Below, in pieces: positions 47,087-57,260 of a stretch of 64,000 nt of DNA. Both the position numbers and the translations under genes were made by a program. Positions within the stretch are counted from its first letter, which is position 1, and the number at the start of each line of letters is the position of its first letter. The DNA lies in assembly GCA_030278955.1 (NCBI GenBank), contig JAOANR010000014.1, positions 35,477,453 to 35,541,452 on the forward strand, given 5' to 3'. The notes under the pieces are model-generated. The model saw nothing but the letters and a program-made list of their open reading frames with translations. It had not been told where the DNA came from and ran no database searches. Origin of the DNA: Hygrophila difformis (Eukaryota; Streptophyta; Magnoliopsida; Lamiales; Acanthaceae).

Positions 47087-47321
47087 TAATTCCAAGAAGA
47101 GAAGTGGTTGGGTCATCAATTTAATTAAAGGAAGGGTTGAAAAAGTCAAAGAAGCATAGGTGATTGATTGAAGCACTTCCCGGTTGGAAAATTAATTAAA
47201 AAAAAAAGGAAAACAAGGTGTAGTGCGGCTGTCCCCAAAAAAGAAAGTATTGGAATAGAATTTGTCAAATTGAAAATTTTGGAAGAGGAAGCTGCGCAAC
47301 AGAAAGGAGATATTGTTCGCA
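47087..47321 (+). other. Leader region before copia gag, no 5' LTR seen
   Basis: No TGTTG...CAACA LTR like that at 51406-51679 and no tRNA primer site is visible, so the copia element is 5'-truncated or rearranged before S2 inserted next to it. Confidence 0.5.
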
Positions 47322-50300
47322 ATGGCGTCAACCAGTTCTCTTCAATCACAGGTGCCCAAATTAATAAAAGAAAATTACAGGATGTGGAGTATCCAAATGG
47401 AAGCCTTGCTCGGATCCCTTGATGTCTGGGATATGGTCGAAGCAGATTTTGCAGAGTTGACATCAACAATAGAAGATGGCGATGAATTGAAGGAGATAAA
47501 GAAAAAGGAGAAAAAAGCCTTGTTCACAATATATCAAGGCGTAGATGAAGCTACATTTGAGTTAATTTCTTCCGCAAAGACATCGAAGGATGCTTAGGAA
47601 ATTTTAAAGAATGCCCACGACAGAGTAGATAAAGTGAAGAAGATCCGGCTCCAATCTTTGAGAGCCCAATTTGAAACTCTACAACAAAACAGATCCGAAG
47701 CCGTCTCAGATTACTTCTCACGAGTAATCTCTGTAGTTCATCAAATGAGACAAAATGGCGAAAATATCAATGATGTTCGTGTTGTGGAGAAGATCTTGAG
47801 GTCCCTAGACCCAAAATTCAACTTTATCGTTGTTGCCATCGAAGAATCAAAAAATCTCGAGGCAATGACAATTGAAGAATTAATAGGCTCTTTACAAGCC
47901 CATGAGCATCGACTCTTCAAAAAGGGAGACGAACAATCCTTGGAGCAAGCACTGCAAACGAAATTGTCGTTTAAAAGAAATAATGCTGTCAGAGGAAGTC
48001 CACAACGTGGACGTTATCAAGCACAAAGAGGAAGAGATGGCCTAGTCAATAATCGCTATGATCAGAATCGAAGCAATAATGGCGAAAATAATGGAGGAAA
48101 TGAACGTGGCCAGAATACCTATCGAGGTCGACAATTCCGAGCCCGTGGTCGCAGACATGGCAGAAATTTTGGAAGATTTGACAAATCAGAAGTTCAATGC
48201 CGAGTATGTAAGAAATTTGGTCATTTTGCTAATGAGTGTTGGTACAATGCAGACAATAATAAAGATGAGAAGGCGAATCTCATTGACAAAGAAGAGAATG
48301 ATGGTCCAGTAGTACTAATGTCTTGCAAAGAACTAGAGCCACCTCATACGGTCACATGGTACATGAATACAGGTGCATCAAACCATATGTGCGGAAGAAA
48401 GGAATTCTTTTCCAAACTTGATGAAAGACGAATGGGCAATATCACATTCGGTGACCTGTCGAAAAGGCCAATTGAAGGTAAAGGAGATATTACCTTTGAG
48501 TTACATAATGGAAAACATCTATGCATTTCTGATGTTTATTATGTACCTGAAATTAAAAGTAATCTGCTGAGTGTTGGCCAATTGTTGGAAAAAGGATATG
48601 AAATCCAAATGAAAAATTTGGCTCTTAGTTTGCGAGATTAGAATAACAGGTTGATCAAACATGTCAAGATGACGACGAACAGAATGTTTCCTCTGAAACT
48701 CACTATAGATGACTCAAAATGCTTGAAGGCAACCACTGTTGATAGCGGCAAGTTATGGCATCTCCGGTATGGGCATCTTAATTTTGATGCATTGAAATTG
48801 TTGCAGAAAAAGAATATTGTGACAGGACTGCCGCAGATTGAATCCTCCAATGATGTTTGTGAGGTTTGTGTCATGGGAAAACAACATCGACACACCTTCA
48901 AGAAGCATGGCGCGAGAAGAGCTAGATCGCGACTTGAGCTAGTACATTCTGATGTTTGTGGACCAATTACTCCAGTTTCTATTGGTGGAAACAGGTATTT
49001 TCTTACCTTTACAGATAACTACAGTGGAAAAACATGGATCTACATGATGAAAGAAAAAAGTGAAGTTTTCTCTAAATTCAAGGAATTTAAAAACCTTGTT
49101 GAGAAACAAAGTGGGTGCCAATTAAAGTGTCTACGGACAGATCGTGGTGGAGAATACACATCTCGAGAATTTGATCATTTTTGCAGAGAGCATGGGATAT
49201 CACACCAACTCACGATGCCATATACACCACACAAAACGGTCTTTCAGAAAGAAAGAACCGAACAATTTTGAATATGGTTCGATGTATGCTGAAATAGAAA
49301 AATATTCCCAAAGAATTTTGGGGTGATGCTGTAAATTGTTCTGTATATCTGTTGAACAGGTCCCTGACAAAGAGTATTGGAGACATAACTCCCGAAGAAG
49401 TCTGGAGTGGGAAAAAGCCAAAAGTTGATCATCTGAGAATTTTCGGAAGCATTTGTTTTGCAAAAGTGCCAGAAGAAAAGCGTACAAAGCTTGAAGACAA
49501 AAGCCAAAAATGTATTTTTCTTGGCTATGGTGAAAATTGCAACGGGTACAAACTGTACAATCCTGTAACCCGCAAAGTGGTGAGGTCAAGAGACGTTATA
49601 TTTAATGAGGATCAAACTTGGAGATGGAATGAAGATGAGCCGACGAAGCATGTTCCTTTTGATGATGAACATGAAAAGCAAAAGGAACAGCAACGACAAA
49701 TGGAGGACATGGTACCTGATCATGTTGAAGTTGAAAGCCAATCCTCTGATGATAGTCCTATTATGAGAAGAACAAGAAGGGTCCAGGACATATATGACTC
49801 CAATGAGCCGATTGATGATGAATTCAATAATTTCTGTCTATTTGCAGGTCTTGACCCATTGACATTTCAAGAAGCCTCTAAAGAAGTCAAGTGGCAAAAA
49901 GCTATGGAGGAAGAAATTCAAGCCATTGAAAAGAATAATACATGAGAACTCACATCACTTCCTGACACACATCGAGCAATTGGAGTCAAATGGGTGTTCA
50001 AGACGAAAAGAAATGCAAAAGGAGAAATTGAAAGGCACAAAGCCCGTCTCGTTCCAAAGGGGTACAATCAAAGATATGGAATTGATTATGAAGAAGTCTT
50101 TGCCCCAGTTGCCCGACTTGAAACAGTGAGGCTGCTCATTTCACTAGCAGCTCAAAAGAAGTGGCAGATACATCAAATGGATGTTAAATCCGCATTTTTG
50201 AATGGAAACCTTGAAGAGGTTGTCTATGTTGAACAACCACCTGGATTCATAATTGAAGGCCAAGAAGACAAGGTGTACAGGTTGAAGAAAGCGCTCTATG

Positions 50301-51415
50301 GATTGAAGCAGTTACCAAGAGCTTGGAATTCAAGAATCGATAAATACTTTATCGAAAATGGATTTGTAAAGTGCCCATATGAGCACTCCCTATATGCAAA
50401 AAGAAACCTGTCTGGAGAATTCTTATTGGTATGTCTATATGTTGATGACATTATCTTTACAGATAACGATAAGGCCTTGATTCAGGAGTTCAAAAAATCA
50501 ATGGAAAAAGAGTTTGAAATGTTCGACCTGGGGTTGATGCAATACTTCCTAGGCATTGAAGTCAATCAAGATGAAGAAGGAATTTTTCTCTCACAAGAAA
50601 AATATGCAAAGGAGATCCTGAAGAAATTTTCAATGGAAGATTGTTGCAGTGTAGACACTCCGCTGGAAGTTGGCACCAGATTGACTAAAGAAGGAGAAGG
50701 AAACCCAGTAAATGCAACCTACTACAAAAGTCTTGTGGGATGCTTGAGGTACTTAACCTGCACACGACTTGATGTCTTGTTTGGAGTTGGTCTTGTTAGC
50801 AGGTACATGAAAACACCAAAAACTTCACACTTGAAAGCTGCGAAAAGAATTTTGAAGTACATCAAAGGGACAATCAATTATGGCATGCTATACTCTACAA
50901 ATCAAAGCACTGAATTGGTTGGATTCAGTGATAGTGATTGGGCTGGAAGTAAAGAAGATCGGAAAAGCACATCAGGGTTCGTGTTCTACTTCGGTAGAAA
51001 TTCATTCACTTGGTCATCAAAGAAGCAACCCATTGTCGCGCTATCGACTTGTGAAGCAGAATACATTGCTGCTGCTGCATGCGTCTGTCATGCAATTTGG
51101 CTGAAGAAATTGCTTGGAGATTTAAAGATACAACAAGAAAGTGCAATCAAGATTAATGTTGATAATAAGTCAGCCATTGCCCTTGCAAAAAATCCAGTGC
51201 ATCATGAACGCTCAAAACACATCGACACCCGTTTTCACTTCATACGGGAACATGTAAAATCGAAAGAAGTGGAGCTGAAGTATGTCAGCACAAGTGAACA
51301 AGTCGCAGACATTTTTACAAAAGCGTTGAAAGTTGAAACCTTACAGTATTTGCGGAAGAAGCTGGGAATCCAAGATTTCAAGAGAATGAGTTTAAGGGGG
51401 GGAAATGTTGAATAA
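47322..51415 (+). pseudogene. Ty1/copia gag-pol (element D), multiply broken
   Basis: Start MASTSSLQSQVPKLIKENY at 47322. Recognisable: copia gag (IRLQSLRAQFETL, SDYFSRV), zinc knuckle CRVCKKFGHFANEC near 48199, protease, GAG-pre-integrase (WHLRYGHLNFDAL), integrase core with D near 48950 and D near 49138, reverse transcriptase with YVDDIIF near 50440 and RNase H ([34 protein letters not shown]). Lesions: TAG at 47595 replacing a Trp codon; TAG at 48639; a one-base loss near 49230 at the third catalytic residue of integrase; TAG near 49295; TGA at 49943 replacing a Trp codon. The protease site reads WYMNTGAS where the family has Asp, so the catalytic residue is lost. Order integrase before RT shows it is copia; the Tork lineage is likely but unproven. 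Confidence 0.93.
51394..51405 (+). promoter_or_regulatory. Copia polypurine tract
   Basis: AAGGGGGGGAAA just before TGTTG, the plus-strand primer of element D. Confidence 0.75.
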
Positions 51416-51679
51416 TAAACTCACCTAACTACACGTGCTCCAGCCATCGTCCCCGACAACGCATGCGCACGCCGTCGTCAAAGTAGCCGCCTTGTTTGAT
51501 TGCCATTGTCAAAACTTGCGGATTGCATATTCGTAGTTGTCAAAAATATTGTATTTTCTATCTTTACATTTGTACTCCTTCCCGCTATAAATAGCCGTGT
51601 AATCTTAGTGAAAAAATGCAGAACGAGATTTAGAATAATAACATCTAAACTCTCTTCTCCCCAATTCAAAATTCCAACA
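51406..51679 (+). repeat. Copia element D 3' LTR
   Basis: 274 bp, from TGTTGAATAA to TTCCAACA, with inverted ends TGTTG/CAACA. A TATA box TATAAATA is at 51586-51593. No 5' partner is in the window. Confidence 0.8.
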
Positions 51680-52080
51680 TTACTTTATGGATTTCTTTTC
51701 TTCAGTTGCTTGATGAACGTACAATGGAAACCCTTTTTCCTTCGCCAAGGTAAGATTCATTCCGGTGCTTTAAAGATCGACAAAGGCAGTTGTGCAAATG
51801 ATCGTTTGCCATCAATATAGTCATCCACCAGTTGATTCCACTGTTAAAAAGGGAAAAAAGAATAAGAAGAAACACATAAGTGAAAAATTCAAGAATTGAA
51901 ACAACCCACTATTTTCTCAGAGAAAAAAATCTGGTTTACAATCAACAAATGAAAGGTTTATGGGGTTTCTGAAGGGGAAAAATCTGGAGCAATTGAACCA
52001 AACGCATCGCTCGATCACGTGTTAAGAAAGTCCCGCTGGCGATGTACTTAATAGACATAATTGAAGGACCATAGAACCGC
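51680..52080. other. Non-coding spacer between copia LTR and hAT end
   Basis: No coding region or repeat recognised. If D was complete, its target duplication would begin here (TTACT), but the other copy is not seen. Confidence 0.4.
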
Positions 52081-52092
52081 CTTGGCTAAAGT

Positions 52093-52188
52093 AGACATGG
52101 CTGCTCAACCGAACCGGCGGTTCCGGTTCGAACCGCCGGTTCGGCGGTTGGCATTTTGGGCCAACCGGAACCGGAACCGGCCATGTCT
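52093..52188. repeat. CCGGTT-rich multi-hairpin, probable end of the hAT element
   Basis: Bounded by inverted 9-mers AGACATGGC (52093-52101) and GCCATGTCT (52180-52188). Inside, GAACCGGCGGTTC (52111-52123) pairs with GAACCGCCGGTTC (52130-52142). More CCGGTT repeats follow to about 52265. Such GGTTC-rich ends are common near hAT termini; I cannot define the exact terminal repeat or 8-bp target duplication. Confidence 0.5.
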
Positions 52189-52299
52189 AGCCGGTCCGGT
52201 TAACCGGGCCGATTCGGTTACGGTTGAACCGGCCACGGTTGGCCGGTTCAACGGTTAAACCGGTTTTTTTTTTTTTTTCTAATAACAGTTTTTAAAAGT

Positions 52300-53260
52300 T
52301 TTTAAGAAAAAAATTTGTATGGAGACATGGATGGAGTTTGAAATTTCAAAATTGAAAATTATAAATTTTATGATGTTAAGAAAATTGAATTTTGAAAATT
52401 TGTAAATTTTGGAAAAAATATAAACTTTAAAAAATTTAACTTAAAAAATATTCAAGTTAAAAAATTTAAATTATAAAAAATTCAAACTTAAAGAAGTTAG
52501 GGTTTAGGGTTTAGGGTTTGGGGTTTGGGGTTTGAAAAATTTTATGTTTGAAAGAAATGAAGTTTAAAAAATATAAACTTTAAAAATTTAACTTAAAAAA
52601 TAATAAGTTAAAAAATATTCAAGTTAAAAAATTTAAATTTAAAAAAATTCAAACTTTAAGAAGTTAAAAAATTTAAACTTTTTAAAAAATATAAACTTTA
52701 AAAAATTTAACTTAAAAAATAATAAGTTAAAAAATTTAAATTTAAAAAAATTCAAACTTGAAGAAGTTAGGGTTTAGGGTTTAGGGTTTGGGGTTTGGGG
52801 TTTGAAAAAGTTTAAGTTTGAAAGAGATGAAGTTTTAAAAATATAAACTTTAAAAAATTTAACTTAAAAAATAATAAGTTAAAAAATATTAAAGTTAAAA
52901 AATTTAAATTTAAAAAAATTCAAACTTGAAGAAGTTAGGGTTTAGGGTTTATGGTTTGGGGTTTGGGGTTTGAAAAAGTTTAAGTTTGAAAGAGATGAAG
53001 TTTAAAAAATATAAACTTTAAAAAATTTAACTTAAAAAATAATAAGTTAAAATATATTCAAGTTAAAAAATTTAAATTTAAAAAAATTCAAACTTTAAGA
53101 AGTTAAGGTTTAGGGTTTGGGGTTGGGGTTTGAAAAAGTTTAAGTTTGAAAGAAATGAAGTTTAAAAAAATATAAACTTTAAAAAATTTAACTTAAAAAA
53201 TAATAAGTTAAAATATATTCAAGTTAAAAAATTCAAATTTAAAAAAATTCAAACTTAGTA
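52300..53260. repeat. AT-rich minisatellite with TTTAGGG-like cores
   Basis: Units of about 168 bp, with one longer interval of 270 bp. Each begins at GTTAGGGTTTAGGGTTTAGG or a degraded form (52497, 52767, 52935, 53103), followed by GGGTTTGGGG and a long A/T tract with few C residues. The GGGTTTA core equals the plant telomere repeat, but only two or three units stand together. Confidence 0.85.
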
Positions 53261-53379
53261 GTCTAAGTTTGGGACTTGGGCATAAATAAACTTAGTATTC
53301 TAAGTTTAAAATTATGTTGCCTACGTATCCATATGAATATGGAATCAAAGTCCACGTAGTTCTAAATGTTGTGAAGATT
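53261..53379 (-). other. 3' flank of the hAT gene with CTACGT hairpin
   Basis: On the minus strand this follows the hAT stop codon once insertion E is removed. It holds two AACTTAG...CTAAGTTT small hairpins and the bulged hairpin 53321-53359: outer stem CTACGT/ACGTAG, inner stem TCCATAT/ATATGGA. Confidence 0.55.
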
Positions 53380-54051
53380 ATGGATGTAACACCCCGGTTT
53401 TTGGTCACCCAGGTCGGGATGTCACCGCCACACCTCCCTAGTAAGACACGGTTTCTCCGAGCTTGCTAAGGAGATGCAAGGCTATGGTTTTTCAGAATTT
53501 AAAACATTCAAACAGCCCATTTGTATATAATTTAAAAATTAATACATCAAAGTTGCAGCGGAAAATAATATTTACATAAGAACAATGCAGCGGAATTTAA
53601 ATATAGCCAACACGGCCAGAATACGGGTTAAACAGGCCCGTTCATGCAATTTCTAGTCTAACGTAACATTTAAAAATAAATTGTTTCCCCAAACTTCCCA
53701 TGAATGCATATGATGATGCATATTCTTCAGCTCTGAAATAAACAGGGAAATAAAAATGGTTTGGTCAGCACTACGTGCTGAGTAAGTTAACACAAACATG
53801 ATTATGATGTTTCAATGCCTTTAATTAAACTTAGTAAAAACATGCTTATAGGTAATATACAATTTAATTCATCCATCCACTAATAATTAAATGGCATGAT
53901 TCTAAACACGGATTTCCACATGAGCATAATTCAATTCCATGGTAAAATAATCGCAAGATAAAATTTAAAGGCACAATTTAAATAAGGAAAGTAGTCAAGT
54001 ATTTCAGGATTTCACTCTTCCTCTTTTATTCGATATAATCTAGTATAATTG

Positions 54052-54362
54052 GTCTAGGGGAATCGAACCCGCAAGAATACAGACAGTCGCCCTTGGGGAA
54101 TCGAACCCGCAAGAACTCACATACATCCTAGGGAATCGAACCCGTAGGAATCAACACATATTCTGGGGAATCGAACCCGCAGAAAGACACACCCTGGGGA
54201 ATCGAACCCGCAAGGTTTGACACGGACATCCTGGGGAATCGAACCCGCAGGAGAACATACAATCGCCCTTGGGGAATCGAACCTGCAAGAACTCAAACAC
54301 ACCCTGGGGAATCGAACCCGTAAGGTTTGACACGGACATCCTGGGGAATCGAACCCGCAGGT
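54052..54362 (-). repeat. Array of nine T-arm/B-box hairpins in LTR E
   Basis: Nine units, spaced about 25-55 bp apart. On the minus strand each holds GGTTCGATTCC, a perfect RNA polymerase III B box, inside GGG-TTCGATT-CCC. The outer arms differ between units but match each other: CTTG/CAAG, CCTA/TAGG, TCTG/CAGA, TCCTG/CAGGA (plus-strand writing). Positions of the plus-strand core: 54058, 54096, 54131, 54166, 54197, 54234, 54271, 54307 and 54354 (approximate). Confidence 0.9.
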
Positions 54363-56269
54363 CAAACAAGTTTCGCAAATTTCACAAGTTTCATCAAGAG
54401 TTCAAGATTTGACTCGGTCAACCACAGTTTAATCCAAAATGCGTCTAAAATCAGATTTAATTTCAAAAATTCCGAAATTTCGCGTCTGACTCCCAAACGT
54501 CAAGATCTACAACTTTCGTGTTTTAACTTTTTCAATCCGAGATACCTAAATAGGTCAAAAACACTAATTTTCACTGAAGTATAGATCTGTCCGAATTTCC
54601 TAGGTCACAGTTTAGAGATTTCGAATTCTACCATAGCAAATCAACTCCAAAATTAAATAAATTTGACAGAGATCATCTTAAGACATATATCTACAAGTTT
54701 CATGTTCAGCAAAAGATCTAATTCATCCTATTTCTATTGTCAAAAACGCCAACAAGTTCGGGCCAAGAATCTGTCAAGATTTCAAGATCCACATCCTAGC
54801 AGTTCGGTTCCGGGTGGATTTCATATATCAAATCATCACGAAAAATTCTGAAAATTTACGGAGGTGTTCTTAACGCATAGATCTACAACTCTTATGTTCA
54901 ACGCTAAGCCTAGATCGGTCTAGATCCATGGTAGAAATCACCAACAAGTTCGAACTAAAGTTCTGTCACCGTTTCAAGATCTAAACTCAAGGCAGGTCTG
55001 TTTGTGGTTGTTTTCGGATATCAAAACACGATGAAAAATTATGAAAATTTTACAGTACATAGATCTATGTCTTAGGAACGTTTTTCGTGTTTTAAGTTTC
55101 TCCGTTTGAAGTCGTTTTAAGGTTCGGAAAAATTAGACAAAACTGTTGCGCCGTTAAAAATCACATATGGACAGATTTACGAAAGATTTGCTCAAGTTTC
55201 TAGATTTGAATATTTTTACTACTCCCAAAACCGTGTAAGCGTTAACTTACTGATTTACGGATGTCTCGCCTCGATGATTCGGAGGCGTGGCTTCCACGTT
55301 CTTCGTTCTCCCTCCGAGATCCTTCGTTTTTCCTCCACGCGTCCGGATCGGGGTTTAGAATAGGAAAGAGATTTAATTAGGATTCGTTTTCGAATCTTGA
55401 ATGGAAAAGAATGGACAAGAATGGTTCGAATCTTACCCCGATGATCGAAGACTCCTAATTTTCGTCCAAGTCAGTCCCTTGATTCGGTTTTGTGCCTCCG
55501 ACGACTCCGGAATTAGGGTTTGTGTGTGTAGAGAGATTTCGTAGGGTTTTGTAAAGATGCTCGGGGCTCCCAAGAGGGTTTATTTATAGATATTTAAGAC
55601 CTAGGGCGTCCCAGATCTGACCTCAAGCGTCTTGAGTCGAGATATGTTCAACCGAAAGTCGAAAAATCCGCGTTCGGGCGAGAAAATCGCGGAACGGCCG
55701 CAACTGCCAAGTGGCGCTCTTGGCGCGGTGAACCCCTAAAGACCGCGCGGCGACCGCGCCGTCCTGGCCTGGACTTCGGTCTGGGCCGGGTCGTGCGATC
55801 CGTCGGACGTTTCTTCCTCTCTTTCGGACTTCTATCCCCCTATGTTCCCGGATTCGGATTTCCGGGGTATCTTCGGGCTCCGATTTCCTATCTTAATTTT
55901 ATTCGGACCTAAATTTATGTTTGGACTCGAGTTATTGAGTCCATCGATGTCGGGTCCCCGTGTAACCGTTTATTCGATTAAATTGTCTTCGGCTTCCCGG
56001 GTTCTCGGAATTTTGATTCCTTTTTAATTTAAATTTCATTTCTCATCTTTTACGATTCTTTATCCCTTTATCATGTTTATTATATTTATTTATTTATTTA
56101 TTTTATTTATTGCATTTATTTTATGTTGGAAAATTCTCGGGTATTACAGTCTACCCTCCTTAAGAATCAACTTCGTCCTCGAAGTTGTGTTTCGGCTTTT
56201 CTCGTGCTAAAGTCTTTTGTTTGTTTTATTATTTTGTGACTGAACTTAGAATTAAAACTTCTAAGCTGC

Positions 56270-56305
56270 CTACGTACCCGGTGAAGGGATCAAGCCATAA
56301 CGTAG
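56270..56305 (+). promoter_or_regulatory. CTACGT-type bulged hairpin in insertion E
   Basis: CTACGTACCCGGTGAAGGGA then ATCAAGCCATA and ACGTAG. Outer stem CTACGT/ACGTAG, inner CCC/GGG. Nearly the same as in element B (39689-39724). Confidence 0.65.
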
Positions 56306-56393
56306 TTCAAAACAATTTGAATATGTTTATTTATTCATTCGGAATACATATCGTCAAAAATAAATGTCTATTTTACGGGATATTACAATGGAA

Positions 56394-56591
56394 CTATTCG
56401 ATGGTGCAATATTCGGGTTGATTGAGATCATCCGTCGAATCCTTTCCATTTGGGTCCTTGTGTTGAGCCCTTTTAGAGGCCCTAACCCAATCTTCAAGTA
56501 GGCATTGATTTTCTAAATGTTCAACCGTTAGTCTAGACCGTTTATCATCTAATGTGAGACTTCCTAGACTAAAGGCTTGTTCGACGGCTAC
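56394..56591 (-). pseudogene. hAT transposase C-terminal (dimerisation) remnant
   Basis: Minus-strand frame of 65 codons to a TAG stop, reading AVEQAFSLGSLTLDDKRSRL then TVEHLENQCLLEDWVRASKR. This matches the end of the hAT family dimerisation domain, where an E-AFS-(G) ... R--L--E--E-L-C--DW pattern is typical. The N-terminal side is cut at 56591 by insertion of element C, and E inserted 7 bp after the stop. hAT transposases cut and paste DNA; this remnant alone cannot act. Confidence 0.8.
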
Positions 56592-57133
56592 TGTAACACC
56601 CCGATTTTGGTCACCCAGGCCGGGATGCTACTGCCACACCTATCTAAATAAGACACGACCAAATCGAGCTTATTTAAGAAGATGCTAAGGCTAAAGTTGT
56701 ACCAATACTTTAAAAATATTTAAAAACCATTTAAATAGTGCCCGAAATTTAAAACAGAGTTAAGCCTACCATGCGTAGAATATAATAGTGCGGAAGCTAA
56801 ACAGGGCCAAAACACGCGGCCAAAACCATAGTCCAAAGTTCCAAAGTTCAGTGCAAAATTTAAATAGAATAAAATGCGACAAGTCTTTAGGGAGAAAATC
56901 CCATCCCTCCATGTGAATGCTTACTCTTCGAAATCTGAAAGAAAAATAGGGATAACAACAAATCAGTACAAACGGTACTGTGTAAGTTAACAAACCACAC
57001 AACAAGTTTGGAAATCTTAGTAAGATTATATATATATTTAATTAAAGAAGGTAATTTACATCATGAATAAAATTATTTAAAATCTCGCATACGCCAAAAA
57101 AATAAATCTTTTACCGTTGCTCAATATGATCGA

Positions 57134-57260
57134 GGACACCCCATTAACATATCCTAGGGACGAACCCACAGGACCAACCTTTGGGACTTTATACCCACAA
57201 GGACTCAAACATATCCTAGGGACGAACCCTTGGGATCAACCTCTGGGACTCGTACCCACG
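57134..57260 (-). repeat. Hairpin pairs in LTR C
   Basis: Two tandem copies of a two-hairpin unit: CCTAGGG...CCC(A/T)...GG and CCTxTGGG...CCCACxAGG, where the arms are CCTT/AAGG in one copy and CCTC/GAGG in the other. One copy is present in S2 (45138-45189). Position in the LTR matches the arrays of S1 and E. Confidence 0.7.

Larger units (their letters stand above)
53380..56392 (-). mobile_element. LTR insertion E, extended solo LTR, TSD ATGGA
   Basis: Insertion 53385-56387 (3003 bp, minus orientation) flanked by ATGGA at 53380-53384 and 56388-56392. In transcript sense it begins TGTAATATCCCG at 56387, runs through a CTACGT hairpin, stem-loop 2 (56169-56186) and a polypurine tract (56149-56162), then a conventional LTR start TGTAATACCCG at 56148, and ends at 53385. 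The last 2764 bp resemble the LTR of element B. Because the target duplication flanks the whole 3003 bp, the LTR of its parent seems to have started about 239 bp upstream of the usual boundary. TATA at 55581-55588 (minus). Confidence 0.88.

Noticed and set aside
47168..47422. Frame overlapping the copia gag start
   Set aside because: The true gag start is 47322 in another frame with clear family residues.
52497..52540. True telomere or interstitial telomere block
   Set aside because: Only two or three perfect TTTAGGG units occur per repeat, inside AT-rich minisatellite units.
54057..54362. Possible tRNA genes or tRNA-derived SINEs
   Set aside because: Only the T-arm/B-box part is present; no A box, acceptor or anticodon arm can be fitted in the short spacers.
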